Source: an uncultured Acidobacteriota bacterium (lineage in GTDB: Bacteria; Acidobacteriota; Terriglobia; Terriglobales; Acidobacteriaceae). From it: a DNA stretch of 64,000 bases. Shown here one piece after another: positions 58,076-64,000 of this stretch. The first letter of the stretch is position 1. Every line of letters begins with the position of its first letter. The notes under the pieces were generated by a model that ran no database searches, was not told where the DNA came from, and saw only the letters and a list, made by a program, of their open reading frames with translations. The position numbers and the translations under genes are program-made. The DNA is taken from NCBI GenBank assembly GCA_903851035.1, contig CAINND010000093.1, positions 1 to 64,000 of the forward strand, read 5' to 3'.

Positions 58076-58828
58076 TTAGAGCGACATTCGCCGCAAGATT
58101 CGCACGATCTCCAGCGTCTTTGCGGAGAAGCGCCGCAGCGTTGGGACGACTTCGAGACCTTCAGCCGGTATTCCGTCCCGGAACTTTACCTCGAAGGTCG
58201 CGTGTCCATAGTTCTTGAGCTTGCTCCCAAGTGGAACCTCGATCCATCCAGGAATAGGGCCAGTCAATGCAAGGGTAAGGCAATCTACTTGCCCGTTTTC
58301 CTGCTCCAACTCCACGCCTTCGATAGACAAGACATTCAGAACTGGGATGAGCAGATGGTGTTTATCGTCAATGTCGAGCTGATGAATGGCCCAAATATCG
58401 GAGTCCCCTCCTTGATACGATTTCACGCTCTTTACCATGAACCTGTAGAGGGAGGAATCGGGAAGTATTTTTGTTGTCTTTTGGAGCACAGATTCAAGCC
58501 TTTCCCTTGTCTCATAAACAGGGAATTTGATTCTAGGATTGTATCCAGCGGGGCTGAGACTTTGAATCGTGTCGGACCACGCAATATCCAGAGCGCACTT
58601 GAGATTGTGAATTGCGTCTCCAATCGTCAGAGCGAGGGATGCGCGGATGTACTTCTCAGCAAGGCTGTAGAGGACGAACTGTTTCCCCGTACTCGCATTG
58701 AAGTGAAGGGACAAGTGGTAGGAGTCTTGAGAGGAGCTGAGTCTTTGCTCGATGTCCGAGATGTGCTTATCGGCCCGTTCGATCTTTAGAAGCGCATTGG
58801 CATACGGGTTCTCCCAAATTTCGCGCAT
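58076..58828 (-). CDS. Hypothetical protein, cargo insertion
   Basis: The 250-residue protein has an N-terminal helical part (ANALLKIERADKHISDIEQRLSS) and a helix with the element IGDAIHNLKCALD. Its end is basic (TLRRFSAKTLEIVRILRRMSL). No function is known to me. It is lower in GC than the transfer genes and read in the opposite direction. Confidence 0.55.
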   Translation of the reverse strand: MREIWENPYANALLKIERADKHISDIEQRLSSSQDSYHLSLHFNASTGKQFVLYSLAEKYIRASLALTIGDAIHNLKCALDIAWSDTIQSLSPAGYNPRIKFPVYETRERLESVLQKTTKILPDSSLYRFMVKSVKSYQGGDSDIWAIHQLDIDDKHHLLIPVLNVLSIEGVELEQENGQVDCLTLALTGPIPGWIEVPLGSKLKNYGHATFEVKFRDGIPAEGLEVVPTLRRFSAKTLEIVRILRRMSL

Positions 58829-58879
58829 AAGTAAAAGATAAATCCCCCGAACGGAGTGTGTCACAATGCGAGCATCGGC

Positions 58880-59170
58880 TCATTTTTTCTGGAACCACGC
58901 GACTACGATAGGGAACATGATTGCAATTATTGCGATGACAATTGCTGTTATCGCAATAACGTTTGCCAACCGCGCAATACGCAGGGCCTCGCGGGAGTTG
59001 GATAAACTTTCTTCGTCTCGCGCCTCTGCCCGTTCAGACTCTTTGGAAGATAGCCACTCCTTGACGGTCTCATAGGCTGGTGGTTTGTAATCGCCATTCA
59101 AGAATCCAGCCTTTACGCTTGCTTCTCCTCGCTGTTCTAAGTCTCTGATTAGATCAGTCGGCGTTCTCAT
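58880..59170 (-). CDS. Small single-span membrane protein
   Basis: The 96-residue protein has a soluble, charged N-terminus (LIRDLEQRGEASVKAGF ... SKESERAEARDEESLSNSREA) and one C-terminal membrane span (VIAITAIVIAIIAIMFPIVVAWF). It may be a tail-anchored cargo protein. AAAGAGAGA lies before the ATG. Function unknown. Confidence 0.5.
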   Translation of the reverse strand: MRTPTDLIRDLEQRGEASVKAGFLNGDYKPPAYETVKEWLSSKESERAEARDEESLSNSREALRIARLANVIAITAIVIAIIAIMFPIVVAWFQKK

Positions 59171-59206
59171 CGTCTCTCTTTTCTTGGATTGCGCTATGAT
59201 AACGTC

Positions 59207-59329
59207 ATGAAATCGAAGCTGGAAGTATCGGATGAGTACACGGCATTTCAGACGGTGCTCCGCCGCGCTCTGCAAGTCTCCAAGCCAAAGCTAGACCGCG
59301 GGTGGCCCACTCAACGCGATTTTCGTTGA
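59207..59329 (+). CDS. Possible 40-residue peptide
   Basis: A short frame starts MKSKLEVSDEYTAFQTVLRR and ends within the stem-loop at 59306-59334. It diverges from the small membrane-protein gene on the other strand. There is no clear ribosome site, so this is a weak call. Confidence 0.3.
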   Translation: MKSKLEVSDEYTAFQTVLRRALQVSKPKLDRGWPTQRDFR

Positions 59330-59334
59330 GTGGG
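59306..59334 (+). terminator. Stem-loop, probable terminator
   Basis: CCCACTCAACG (59306-59316) and CGTTGAGTGGG (59324-59334) form a perfect 11-base stem with a seven-base loop. Only a short GTTT follows, so termination may be weak. It overlaps the end of the possible small peptide. Confidence 0.5.
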
Positions 59335-59510
59335 GCGTTTAAGTCACGCCCTTCTTCCCGCGTGCTGACTTCCCGGCGACGCCATCCAACAGCCCATTCG
59401 AGCCAAAAGAAGGCTTGAATGGCCACCCGCCGTTACCTATATTTCCTAGCCATAAACAGAGCATAGGGCTTTTACGATTGGACTACACTGGACGGTGCTT
59501 GGAGATAAAG

Positions 59511-60359
59511 ATGAGTACACCCCCTAATCCTGTGAACGCGATAACAATGGAAGAACTCAAGGCGATGCACGAAGCAGCGCGACAGAGCCTCGGCGTGTTT
59601 ATTGCAACCGGTGCGCTCTATGTTCATTTTCCAATTCCTGATGCGGTAAAGGACTTGGACGGTTTGCCGAGAACAATTCAGCTTCACTGCGGAGGGGACT
59701 GTGGAAAAGAGCAGACTTTTGAACGCTATGAGTCTGCAAGAGGTACACCCTCTCACGGATCGGATCACGGCTGGGGCCGTGCCGTATGTTACCAATGCCG
59801 TAATTGTAAAAAGAAGCAGCAGATGTATATGTACGTCTGGAAGGAAGATGGCTTCTGGAAAGTCGGCCAGATTCCCGAGTTGCGGGAGACTATTGACCCG
59901 AGACTCAAGAAGGCACTCGGTGATTCTTCAGCGCTCTACCGCAAAGCCGTCCGATCACGGAGTTTCGGGTTCGGCATTGGTGCGGTCTCTTACCTTCGCC
60001 GGATCGTTGAAGACAAGACGGATGTGCTCGTGGACCTTTTGAAAGACGAGAAGTGGGACACATGGGACGAGGCCGAGCGCGCAGAGTTCGAGAACGCCCG
60101 CAAAACTTTTCAGTATTCTCTGAAGATTGAGTATGCGGCGGAAAAAATTTTGCCGGCTGCCGTTTTTGCCGACGGGCGAGACAGTTTCAGCGCGTTGCAT
60201 AGCGTAACCAGCGGCGGCCTGCATGGCAAGACCGAGGATGAATGCATAGCGATTTTCGACCGATGCAATTTGATCTTTGCTCGTACGTTCCAGATGCTTT
60301 CGGAGCATAAACGTGAGCGGGACGAGTTCGCAGAGCAACTGCTCGCTTTGAAGCGTTGA
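59511..60359 (+). CDS. Protein with zinc knuckles and DUF4145-like C-terminus
   Basis: The 282-residue protein has a Cys cluster in the middle (CGGDCGKEQ then CYQCRNCKKKQQ, about residues 60-110) and a C-terminal helical part with VSYLRRIVEDKTDVL and FSALHSVTSGGLHGKTEDEC. This pattern resembles DUF4145 proteins, found in mobile and defence-linked loci. Role unknown. GGAGA lies about eight bases before the ATG; the in-frame start 32 codons upstream was rejected. Confidence 0.55.
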   Translation: MSTPPNPVNAITMEELKAMHEAARQSLGVFIATGALYVHFPIPDAVKDLDGLPRTIQLHCGGDCGKEQTFERYESARGTPSHGSDHGWGRAVCYQCRNCKKKQQMYMYVWKEDGFWKVGQIPELRETIDPRLKKALGDSSALYRKAVRSRSFGFGIGAVSYLRRIVEDKTDVLVDLLKDEKWDTWDEAERAEFENARKTFQYSLKIEYAAEKILPAAVFADGRDSFSALHSVTSGGLHGKTEDECIAIFDRCNLIFARTFQMLSEHKRERDEFAEQLLALKR

Positions 60360-60620
60360 GTTAGTGTTGTCGGTCAACCGGGAGTTTTGAACGGAAAATA
60401 GACTATTTGATTGGTAACGATAAGTCGGCATGGCGACGGGGATCCCGTACCCGACTGCCGGGCTGGGGTCCGAGGAGGCCGCGGTCAGAGGCGGTCGGTC
60501 AGCCCTTTTAGACATCTTCAGAGCCCGTAAATCCTGCGTTGCTCGTTCCAGAAGGTTCCCGATCACTCCGTCTCTAACCTCAACAAATCATGAGGTCCGC
60601 AGGAGCTGATTTTGTCTGTC
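60360..60620. other. Gap before the IS remnant
   Basis: About 260 bases with no supported gene. On the minus strand a protein-like segment reads GNLLERATQDLRALKMSKRA, possibly a broken coding fragment, but its frame has no start and runs into the antisense of the cargo gene. Confidence 0.35.
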
Positions 60621-60785
60621 TCAAAACCTCGGCTCGGCATGGCGCTCGCTGACGCGCAGCGCCAGCACCTCCGCCATGGAGTAGAACTCCTTCGGCCCGA
60701 TGGCGTCTTCAAAACGAGACAGCGTCGGCTGCGGAGCTAGGTCGCGGCCCGCCACCGGATCACGATCCTTAACACTCAGCTAAAT
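60621..60785 (-). pseudogene. IS1380-family transposase remnant
   Basis: The minus strand encodes DPVAGRDLAPQPTLSRFEDA, then GPKEFYSMAEVLALRVSERH and a stop. QPTLSRFE is the conserved box of IS1380-type transposases. Only about 50 residues remain, without start or catalytic end. It marks where an insertion element entered the transfer region. Confidence 0.6.
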
Positions 60786-60960
60786 AGCTTTCGAATCAGT
60801 TGGCCCAACCACGAGGAAGAGTTTCCCTTCGACTCGACGTTAGGCGCATGGCCGTTTTCGTGCTCTTCGAATGAGAAGCCGGAGTTCACGGCTGCCATCT
60901 TGCCCTGACTCCGGCCGATCAACTCATAAGCACGGGGCGAACGCTCGCGGTGAAAGCATC
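60776..60960 (-). pseudogene. Unidentified C-terminal coding fragment
   Basis: On the minus strand a frame reads RSPRAYELIGRSQGKMAAV, then an acidic/polar stretch, and ends WLGQLIRKLFS with a stop overlapping the IS remnant. It has no start or family match and is likely the end of a gene lost by the insertion event. Confidence 0.3.
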
Positions 60961-61026
60961 CCGTGATCTAGCTGTTCTTCAGTGCAATTCAAAAAAATCA
61001 CATTTCCCCCTTGCGTGATATGAATG

Positions 61027-61048
61027 CTAGTGAGACTATGACACATAG
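61027..61048. promoter_or_regulatory. Second operator copy, before the second T4SS block
   Basis: The 22 bases start CTAGTGAGACTAT and end CATAG, matching 16 of 22 positions of the operator at 53270. TTGCGT at 61011-61016 and GACTAT 17 bases on could form a promoter. The first gene of the block starts 20 bases after the operator, behind ACGGAGG. Confidence 0.5.
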
Positions 61049-61067
61049 CACACGTTACGGAGGATGT

Positions 61068-61511
61068 ATGAACTCGAATCGCACGCGCATCAAGTGCCGC
61101 TACGGAAGGCTTCTGGCGGTAGTCTCTCTCTTCACCCTTTTGCTGTTCCCCGTCATGGGCATGGCCCAAAACCTCGGCAAATCACCTGCGGTTGGCCAGG
61201 CGGTGCAGGGTCAGCAGGCGACCCAGGTTGAGGGCACGGTGCTCAACGCCGTCAACTGGATATGCAATGTGATTTGCCCGGTGATCGCGGCCGGTTGCTT
61301 TGTCGCCGCCGCCTTCAAGTACCAGGCAAACCGGCCATACATGAGCAGTATAGTGGGCGGCGGGATATTCCTCGCGGTTTCGGCCGTCACGCGGTTGATC
61401 GAGTACTTCATCGCACAAGGCCAACAGGTCGGGGGTAGCCTTCACCAACTCCCCATCTTCACGAATCATCCCGCGGTTGCCGTGCTGCACCACTTCGTGA
61501 GGAATGTTTAA
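61068..61511 (+). CDS. VirB2/TrbC-like pilin with one unit
   Basis: The 147-residue protein has a signal peptide (VVSLFTLLLFPVMGMAQ) and a pilin-like unit of two membrane helices around residues 59-123: NWICNVICPVIAAGCFVAAAFKYQ, a short polar turn, then GGIFLAVSAVTRLIEYFIAQGQQVGG. This matches VirB2/TrbC topology. The unit recurs twice in the protein at 62477. ATG 61068 is chosen because ACGGAGG lies five bases upstream. Confidence 0.7.
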   Translation: MNSNRTRIKCRYGRLLAVVSLFTLLLFPVMGMAQNLGKSPAVGQAVQGQQATQVEGTVLNAVNWICNVICPVIAAGCFVAAAFKYQANRPYMSSIVGGGIFLAVSAVTRLIEYFIAQGQQVGGSLHQLPIFTNHPAVAVLHHFVRNV

Positions 61512-62236
61512 TGACCACCGCTCTGCCGGATTTTGTGTCGGAGATCTCCGGCATGCTGGTGTCTCTTCTTCCAGTTGCCGCCCTCGGGTCCATTGTGCTC
61601 GCGGGTTTGCGACTGCGCGGCGAAGGAGGCATCAATTACGACGCCGGTGGGGGTTTCTTCAAGTGGCTGTTCTGGGGAGCGCTCCTGCTGACCCTGCCCG
61701 CAATCTTTTCTGCGACGGTTCCTGGACTTTTCTCTGGGGGGCCAGCTCCCGTTCCGCCTTCCGGAGCTGGGACGGGGACGTTCGGTTCCGTTGCGACAAG
61801 TCTCACGACGGGAATCACGAGCTTCGTCAACAATATCCTCGTCGGACGCATTGTGCCATTGATGGCGGCTGCCCTGTGTTTCAAGGCGATTCTTGATAGT
61901 TCCGAGGGGCATTCGCCGTTGCCGTCGATTATCTCGGCGCTATTTGTGCTGGGTTCCCAGGCATTCTGGACTCTTGCGAAGACCTGGTCCACCTCTTCCA
62001 GCAGTACAACTTCCACCGTAGCGTTCGCGTCCGCTGACGTCCTCGACAGCATGTTCAACTACCTGGCCATGACGATCAGCCCGTATGTAGCAGTCCTGTG
62101 CTTCGCAGGAGCGGCGATCAACTACCAACGCTCAAAGCCGTGGGGCGTAGTGGCCCTCTCTGGACTCGCATTTCTGAGTTTCAGCGGATTGTGGTCACTT
62201 GTCACGGGTTGGATGGGGGTCACAATCACATGGTAG
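61511..62236 (+). CDS. Polytopic T4SS membrane protein
   Basis: The 241-residue protein has about six membrane helices and a Gly/Pro/Ser-rich periplasmic loop near residue 80. It may correspond to VirB6 in function, but no sequence signature confirms this. Its start shares one base with the pilin stop, and its end overlaps the next gene by seven bases, so the block is tightly coupled. Confidence 0.5.
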   Translation: MTTALPDFVSEISGMLVSLLPVAALGSIVLAGLRLRGEGGINYDAGGGFFKWLFWGALLLTLPAIFSATVPGLFSGGPAPVPPSGAGTGTFGSVATSLTTGITSFVNNILVGRIVPLMAAALCFKAILDSSEGHSPLPSIISALFVLGSQAFWTLAKTWSTSSSSTTSTVAFASADVLDSMFNYLAMTISPYVAVLCFAGAAINYQRSKPWGVVALSGLAFLSFSGLWSLVTGWMGVTITW

Positions 62237-62493
62237 AAAACTCCCTTCTTATCAAACTGCGCCAGTTCGTCATCTTGGCGGTTCTCCTAGCCGCCGCGGC
62301 GATTGCCGTTGCGGTGCTGGCGCGTTTCCGGATGGGCCTCATAGTGCTTAGGGCTGGGTTTGCGGTGTTCAACGTTCTTTCGTTTTTCTATTGCCTATCG
62401 CTGGTCGGGCAAAAAGCGTGGGAAACCAGCGCCCGAATCGCGAACGCATTTCGCCACCCGGCCAAGGAGTCAAGCAATGTCGAGTGCAACTGA
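62230..62493 (+). CDS. Small two-span membrane protein of the T4SS block
   Basis: The 87-residue protein has two adjacent hydrophobic helices (LRQFVILAVLLAAAAIAVAVLA and GLIVLRAGFAVFNVLSFFYCLSLV) and a charged C-terminus. It overlaps both neighbouring genes. No family is recognised; a pilin-like or scaffold role is possible. Confidence 0.5.
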   Translation: MVENSLLIKLRQFVILAVLLAAAAIAVAVLARFRMGLIVLRAGFAVFNVLSFFYCLSLVGQKAWETSARIANAFRHPAKESSNVECN

Positions 62494-62947
62494 TCCGGCA
62501 CAGGCAATCTTGGCGATGGTCAACTGGCTTGGCCTGATCGTGATGCCGGTCATGGCGGCCTTGTTCCTTGCCATCGGAGTTTACAAGTACTCCAAAGGCG
62601 AGAGCATGGAACGCTCGGTGATCGGAGTCATGGTTGCCATCAGCATCTCCGGCATCACCCGCCTTGCGGAGTACTTCGTCGCAACGAGTGCCGGAAATTC
62701 GATGGTCACCGACACCTACTCCAATGCACTTCTGAACCTGACAAATTGGGTTGCCAACGTGATCCTGCCGGTCTACGCAGCGATAGAGGTAGTGCGAGCC
62801 GGAATCTCGTTTGAAGACCTCACCAGCATGCGCACCGATCTCAGACCAGTCAAACACTTTGCCACCGCGGTGATGTGCTGCGCGGTCTCGGCAATCATGC
62901 GGCTGATCGAGTATTGGGTCGCCAACGGCCAGCAGATTGGGAGCTAA
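62477..62947 (+). CDS. Double VirB2-like pilin (two fused units)
   Basis: The 156-residue protein carries two copies of the unit seen in the pilin at 61068. Residues 13-69 run MVNWLGLIVMPVMAALF to ISGITRLAEYFVA; residues 86-156 run LTNWVANVILPVYAA to VSAIMRLIEYWVANGQQIGS. No clear signal peptide is present. A fused pilin dimer is not the usual VirB2 form. The gene overlaps the preceding one by 17 bases and is followed by VirB3. Confidence 0.65.
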   Translation: MSSATDPAQAILAMVNWLGLIVMPVMAALFLAIGVYKYSKGESMERSVIGVMVAISISGITRLAEYFVATSAGNSMVTDTYSNALLNLTNWVANVILPVYAAIEVVRAGISFEDLTSMRTDLRPVKHFATAVMCCAVSAIMRLIEYWVANGQQIGS

Positions 62948-62951
62948 TCGA

Positions 62952-63296
62952 ATGTCATTGCAAGTTTCACCGGTATCGCGCAACCTGCACAATCCGGTCT
63001 ACCTCATGGGCCTCGAAATCGAGGACATGATGATCATCGGCATCGTCTGCATCGTGGCGCTCATGGGCGGCCAGTTCCTCTTCCCGGACCGCTATCTCGT
63101 ATTTCTTCCCCTCAACTGGGCGCTGATGTTGCTGGTTCTGATTCTTGGGGTGCCCTCACTGTCCATCTTCAAGTACGGCAAACCACGCGGCTATATGAAG
63201 GACCTGATTGCGTGGTACACGAAGCCGCGCGCGTATGCAGCGTGCGAGCGCGATGAACAATTCCCCGCTCAATACCTGTTCGAGGAGGAGGACTGA
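62952..63296 (+). CDS. virB3: VirB3-like T4SS protein
   Basis: The 114-residue protein has the VirB3 layout: a short N-terminus (VSRNLHNPVYLMGLEIEDMM), two adjacent membrane helices and a charged cytoplasmic tail. VirB3 pairs with the VirB4 ATPase. Its stop overlaps the VirB4 start by one base (TGATG), a common coupling. Confidence 0.75.
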   Translation: MSLQVSPVSRNLHNPVYLMGLEIEDMMIIGIVCIVALMGGQFLFPDRYLVFLPLNWALMLLVLILGVPSLSIFKYGKPRGYMKDLIAWYTKPRAYAACERDEQFPAQYLFEEED

Positions 63297-64000
63297 TGCC
63301 AACTACAACCGCAGAACACAACCGTTCTCTTGTCACTCCGGGAATTTACTCGCTGCTTCCCATCCGCGATTTTCTTCCAGGAGCACTGACAGCTGCCGAT
63401 GGGGTGATGGTCCGAACCGATGGATGCTATGTAGCAGGCTTCCATCTTGGCGGCTCACTGACGTACTTTGGCGACGACGCCGCGATGAACGAAATGAAGG
63501 GTCGAGTCGAGGCCCTGCTTCGCACTGTTCCCGAAGAGAGCATGCGCGTCCAGTTCCGCTATGAGGTGGTTGAGAACGCGAACGGTCTCATCGATCGCTA
63601 CGAAGCGCTGCAACGCACGGAGTCCGATGTTGCGCGACGCATGGATGCCATTCGCATTGAAGGCTGGAGAAAAGAAGAAGAGCACAGCGAATTCCTGACG
63701 CGCCTGGCCGCAGTGTATTTCATCTGGGATCCCGCGCTCCACGAGCGCCTGAATCGCACTACAACCAGCGTGCTGGCCAGCCACAAAGATGACTCAAGAG
63801 CACAGGCTGTGCAGCCGGCGGAGATTGAGCCGAGCGGCGGATTTTCTGGTTCTATCAAACGCCTCTTCAAGAAAACTACGGCACCGGTGTCGGCCGAGTC
63901 GCAAGCTCAGATCGGCAAGAAAAAACACCTCTCCATTGTCACTCAGTTTGAGAGCTTCCTCCGCGGCATTGAGTCGTCCTTGAAGACCGCGGGGTTGAAT
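63296..64000 (+). CDS. virB4: VirB4-like T4SS ATPase (N-terminal part, cut by window edge)
   Basis: The frame is open from ATG 63296 to the window end (235 residues). It reads SLVTPGIYSLLPIRDFLPGA, then FHLGGSLTYFGDD and LRTVPEESMRVQFRYEVV, with the N-terminal helical region typical of VirB4/TraC. The Walker motifs lie beyond the window. Position right after VirB3 supports the call. Confidence 0.75.
   Translation, partial: MPTTTAEHNRSLVTPGIYSLLPIRDFLPGALTAADGVMVRTDGCYVAGFHLGGSLTYFGDDAAMNEMKGRVEALLRTVPEESMRVQFRYEVVENANGLIDRYEALQRTESDVARRMDAIRIEGWRKEEEHSEFLTRLAAVYFIWDPALHERLNRTTTSVLASHKDDSRAQAVQPAEIEPSGGFSGSIKRLFKKTTAPVSAESQAQIGKKKHLSIVTQFESFLRGIESSLKTAGLN

Larger units (their letters stand above)
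43008..64000. mobile_element. Integrative and conjugative element (left part, continues past window)
   Basis: The region begins at a tRNA-Lys fragment and carries a visibly lower-GC cargo block on the minus strand (43.2-50.6 kb), a degenerate integrase motif, small regulators, and two blocks of a type IV secretion system (VirB1, VirB9, VirB10 types, then VirB2, VirB3 and VirB4 types). An IS1380 remnant is present. Relaxase, coupling protein and an intact integrase are not in the window and should lie to the right. The chromosome to the left has uniform high-GC coding. Confidence 0.8.

Noticed and set aside
63296-64000. VirB4-like gene as a truncated pseudogene
   Set aside because: The frame is open to the last base; it is cut only by the window edge.

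Overview
The window looks like a chromosome segment of a high-GC Gram-negative bacterium, most likely an Acidobacteriota (Terriglobia) species. The grounds are an exosortase/PEP-CTERM exopolysaccharide locus of the XrtA type, an outer-membrane export apparatus, many Ala/Gly/Pro-rich secreted proteins, and an acidobacterial-looking conjugation module. The assignment rests on gene content only.

Region 1 (1-3.1 kb) holds the end of a short-chain fatty acid transporter (AtoE family), a quinone-oxidoreductase-like MDR protein and a secreted beta-propeller-like protein. Region 2 (3.1-31.5 kb) is a large exopolysaccharide and protein-sorting locus. A minus-strand operon encodes a cytoplasmic histidine kinase, a sigma54-type response regulator and a PEP-CTERM protein. 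It diverges from a long plus-strand operon (about 6.36-25.4 kb, mostly overlapping or closely spaced genes). That operon encodes a receiver-less sigma54 activator, an OPX/Wza-like exporter, an outer-membrane barrel, a chain-length co-polymerase, an ExeA-like ATPase, a tyrosine autokinase, an initiating glycosylphosphotransferase, several glycosyltransferases, a deacetylase, a phosphodiesterase, a nucleotidyltransferase, a DUF362 protein, an O-antigen-ligase-like protein and a flippase. An almost perfect sigma54 promoter lies in the divergent gap. After a minus-strand glycosyltransferase come the exosortase, EpsI, a PrsT-like TPR lipoprotein and a second PEP-CTERM protein. Together these genes can make, polymerise and export an exopolysaccharide and anchor or sort PEP-CTERM proteins under sigma54 control.

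Region 3 (31.7-42.7 kb) is an envelope region with a CAP-domain protein, a FemAB-like acyltransferase, a small penicillin-binding-type transpeptidase and a SpoIID domain fused to an HExxH peptidase (frameshifted). Convergent to these is a DUF1175 / alpha-2-macroglobulin / membrane-protein operon.

Region 4 (43.0 kb to the end) is an integrated conjugative element. It starts at a 45-nt 3' fragment of a tRNA-Lys(UUU) gene that begins exactly at the anticodon loop, the classic scar of tRNA-targeted integration. Next comes a lower-GC block of minus-strand cargo genes of unknown function, with a degenerate P4-type integrase motif. A first T4SS block follows (MoxR-type ATPase, VirB1-, VirB9- and VirB10-like proteins), bracketed by two paralogous 137-residue proteins that look like tandem ribbon-helix-helix regulators. 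A cargo insertion with an IS1380 remnant splits the T4SS. A second T4SS block follows (VirB2-like pilins, polytopic proteins, VirB3, VirB4) and runs off the window.

The most unusual signals are three. A VirB2-like unit occurs three times in two genes, two of them fused in one protein. An operator-like palindrome lies ahead of both T4SS blocks. Two sigma54-type elements sit next to start codons without a Shine-Dalgarno in the exopolysaccharide/exosortase locus.
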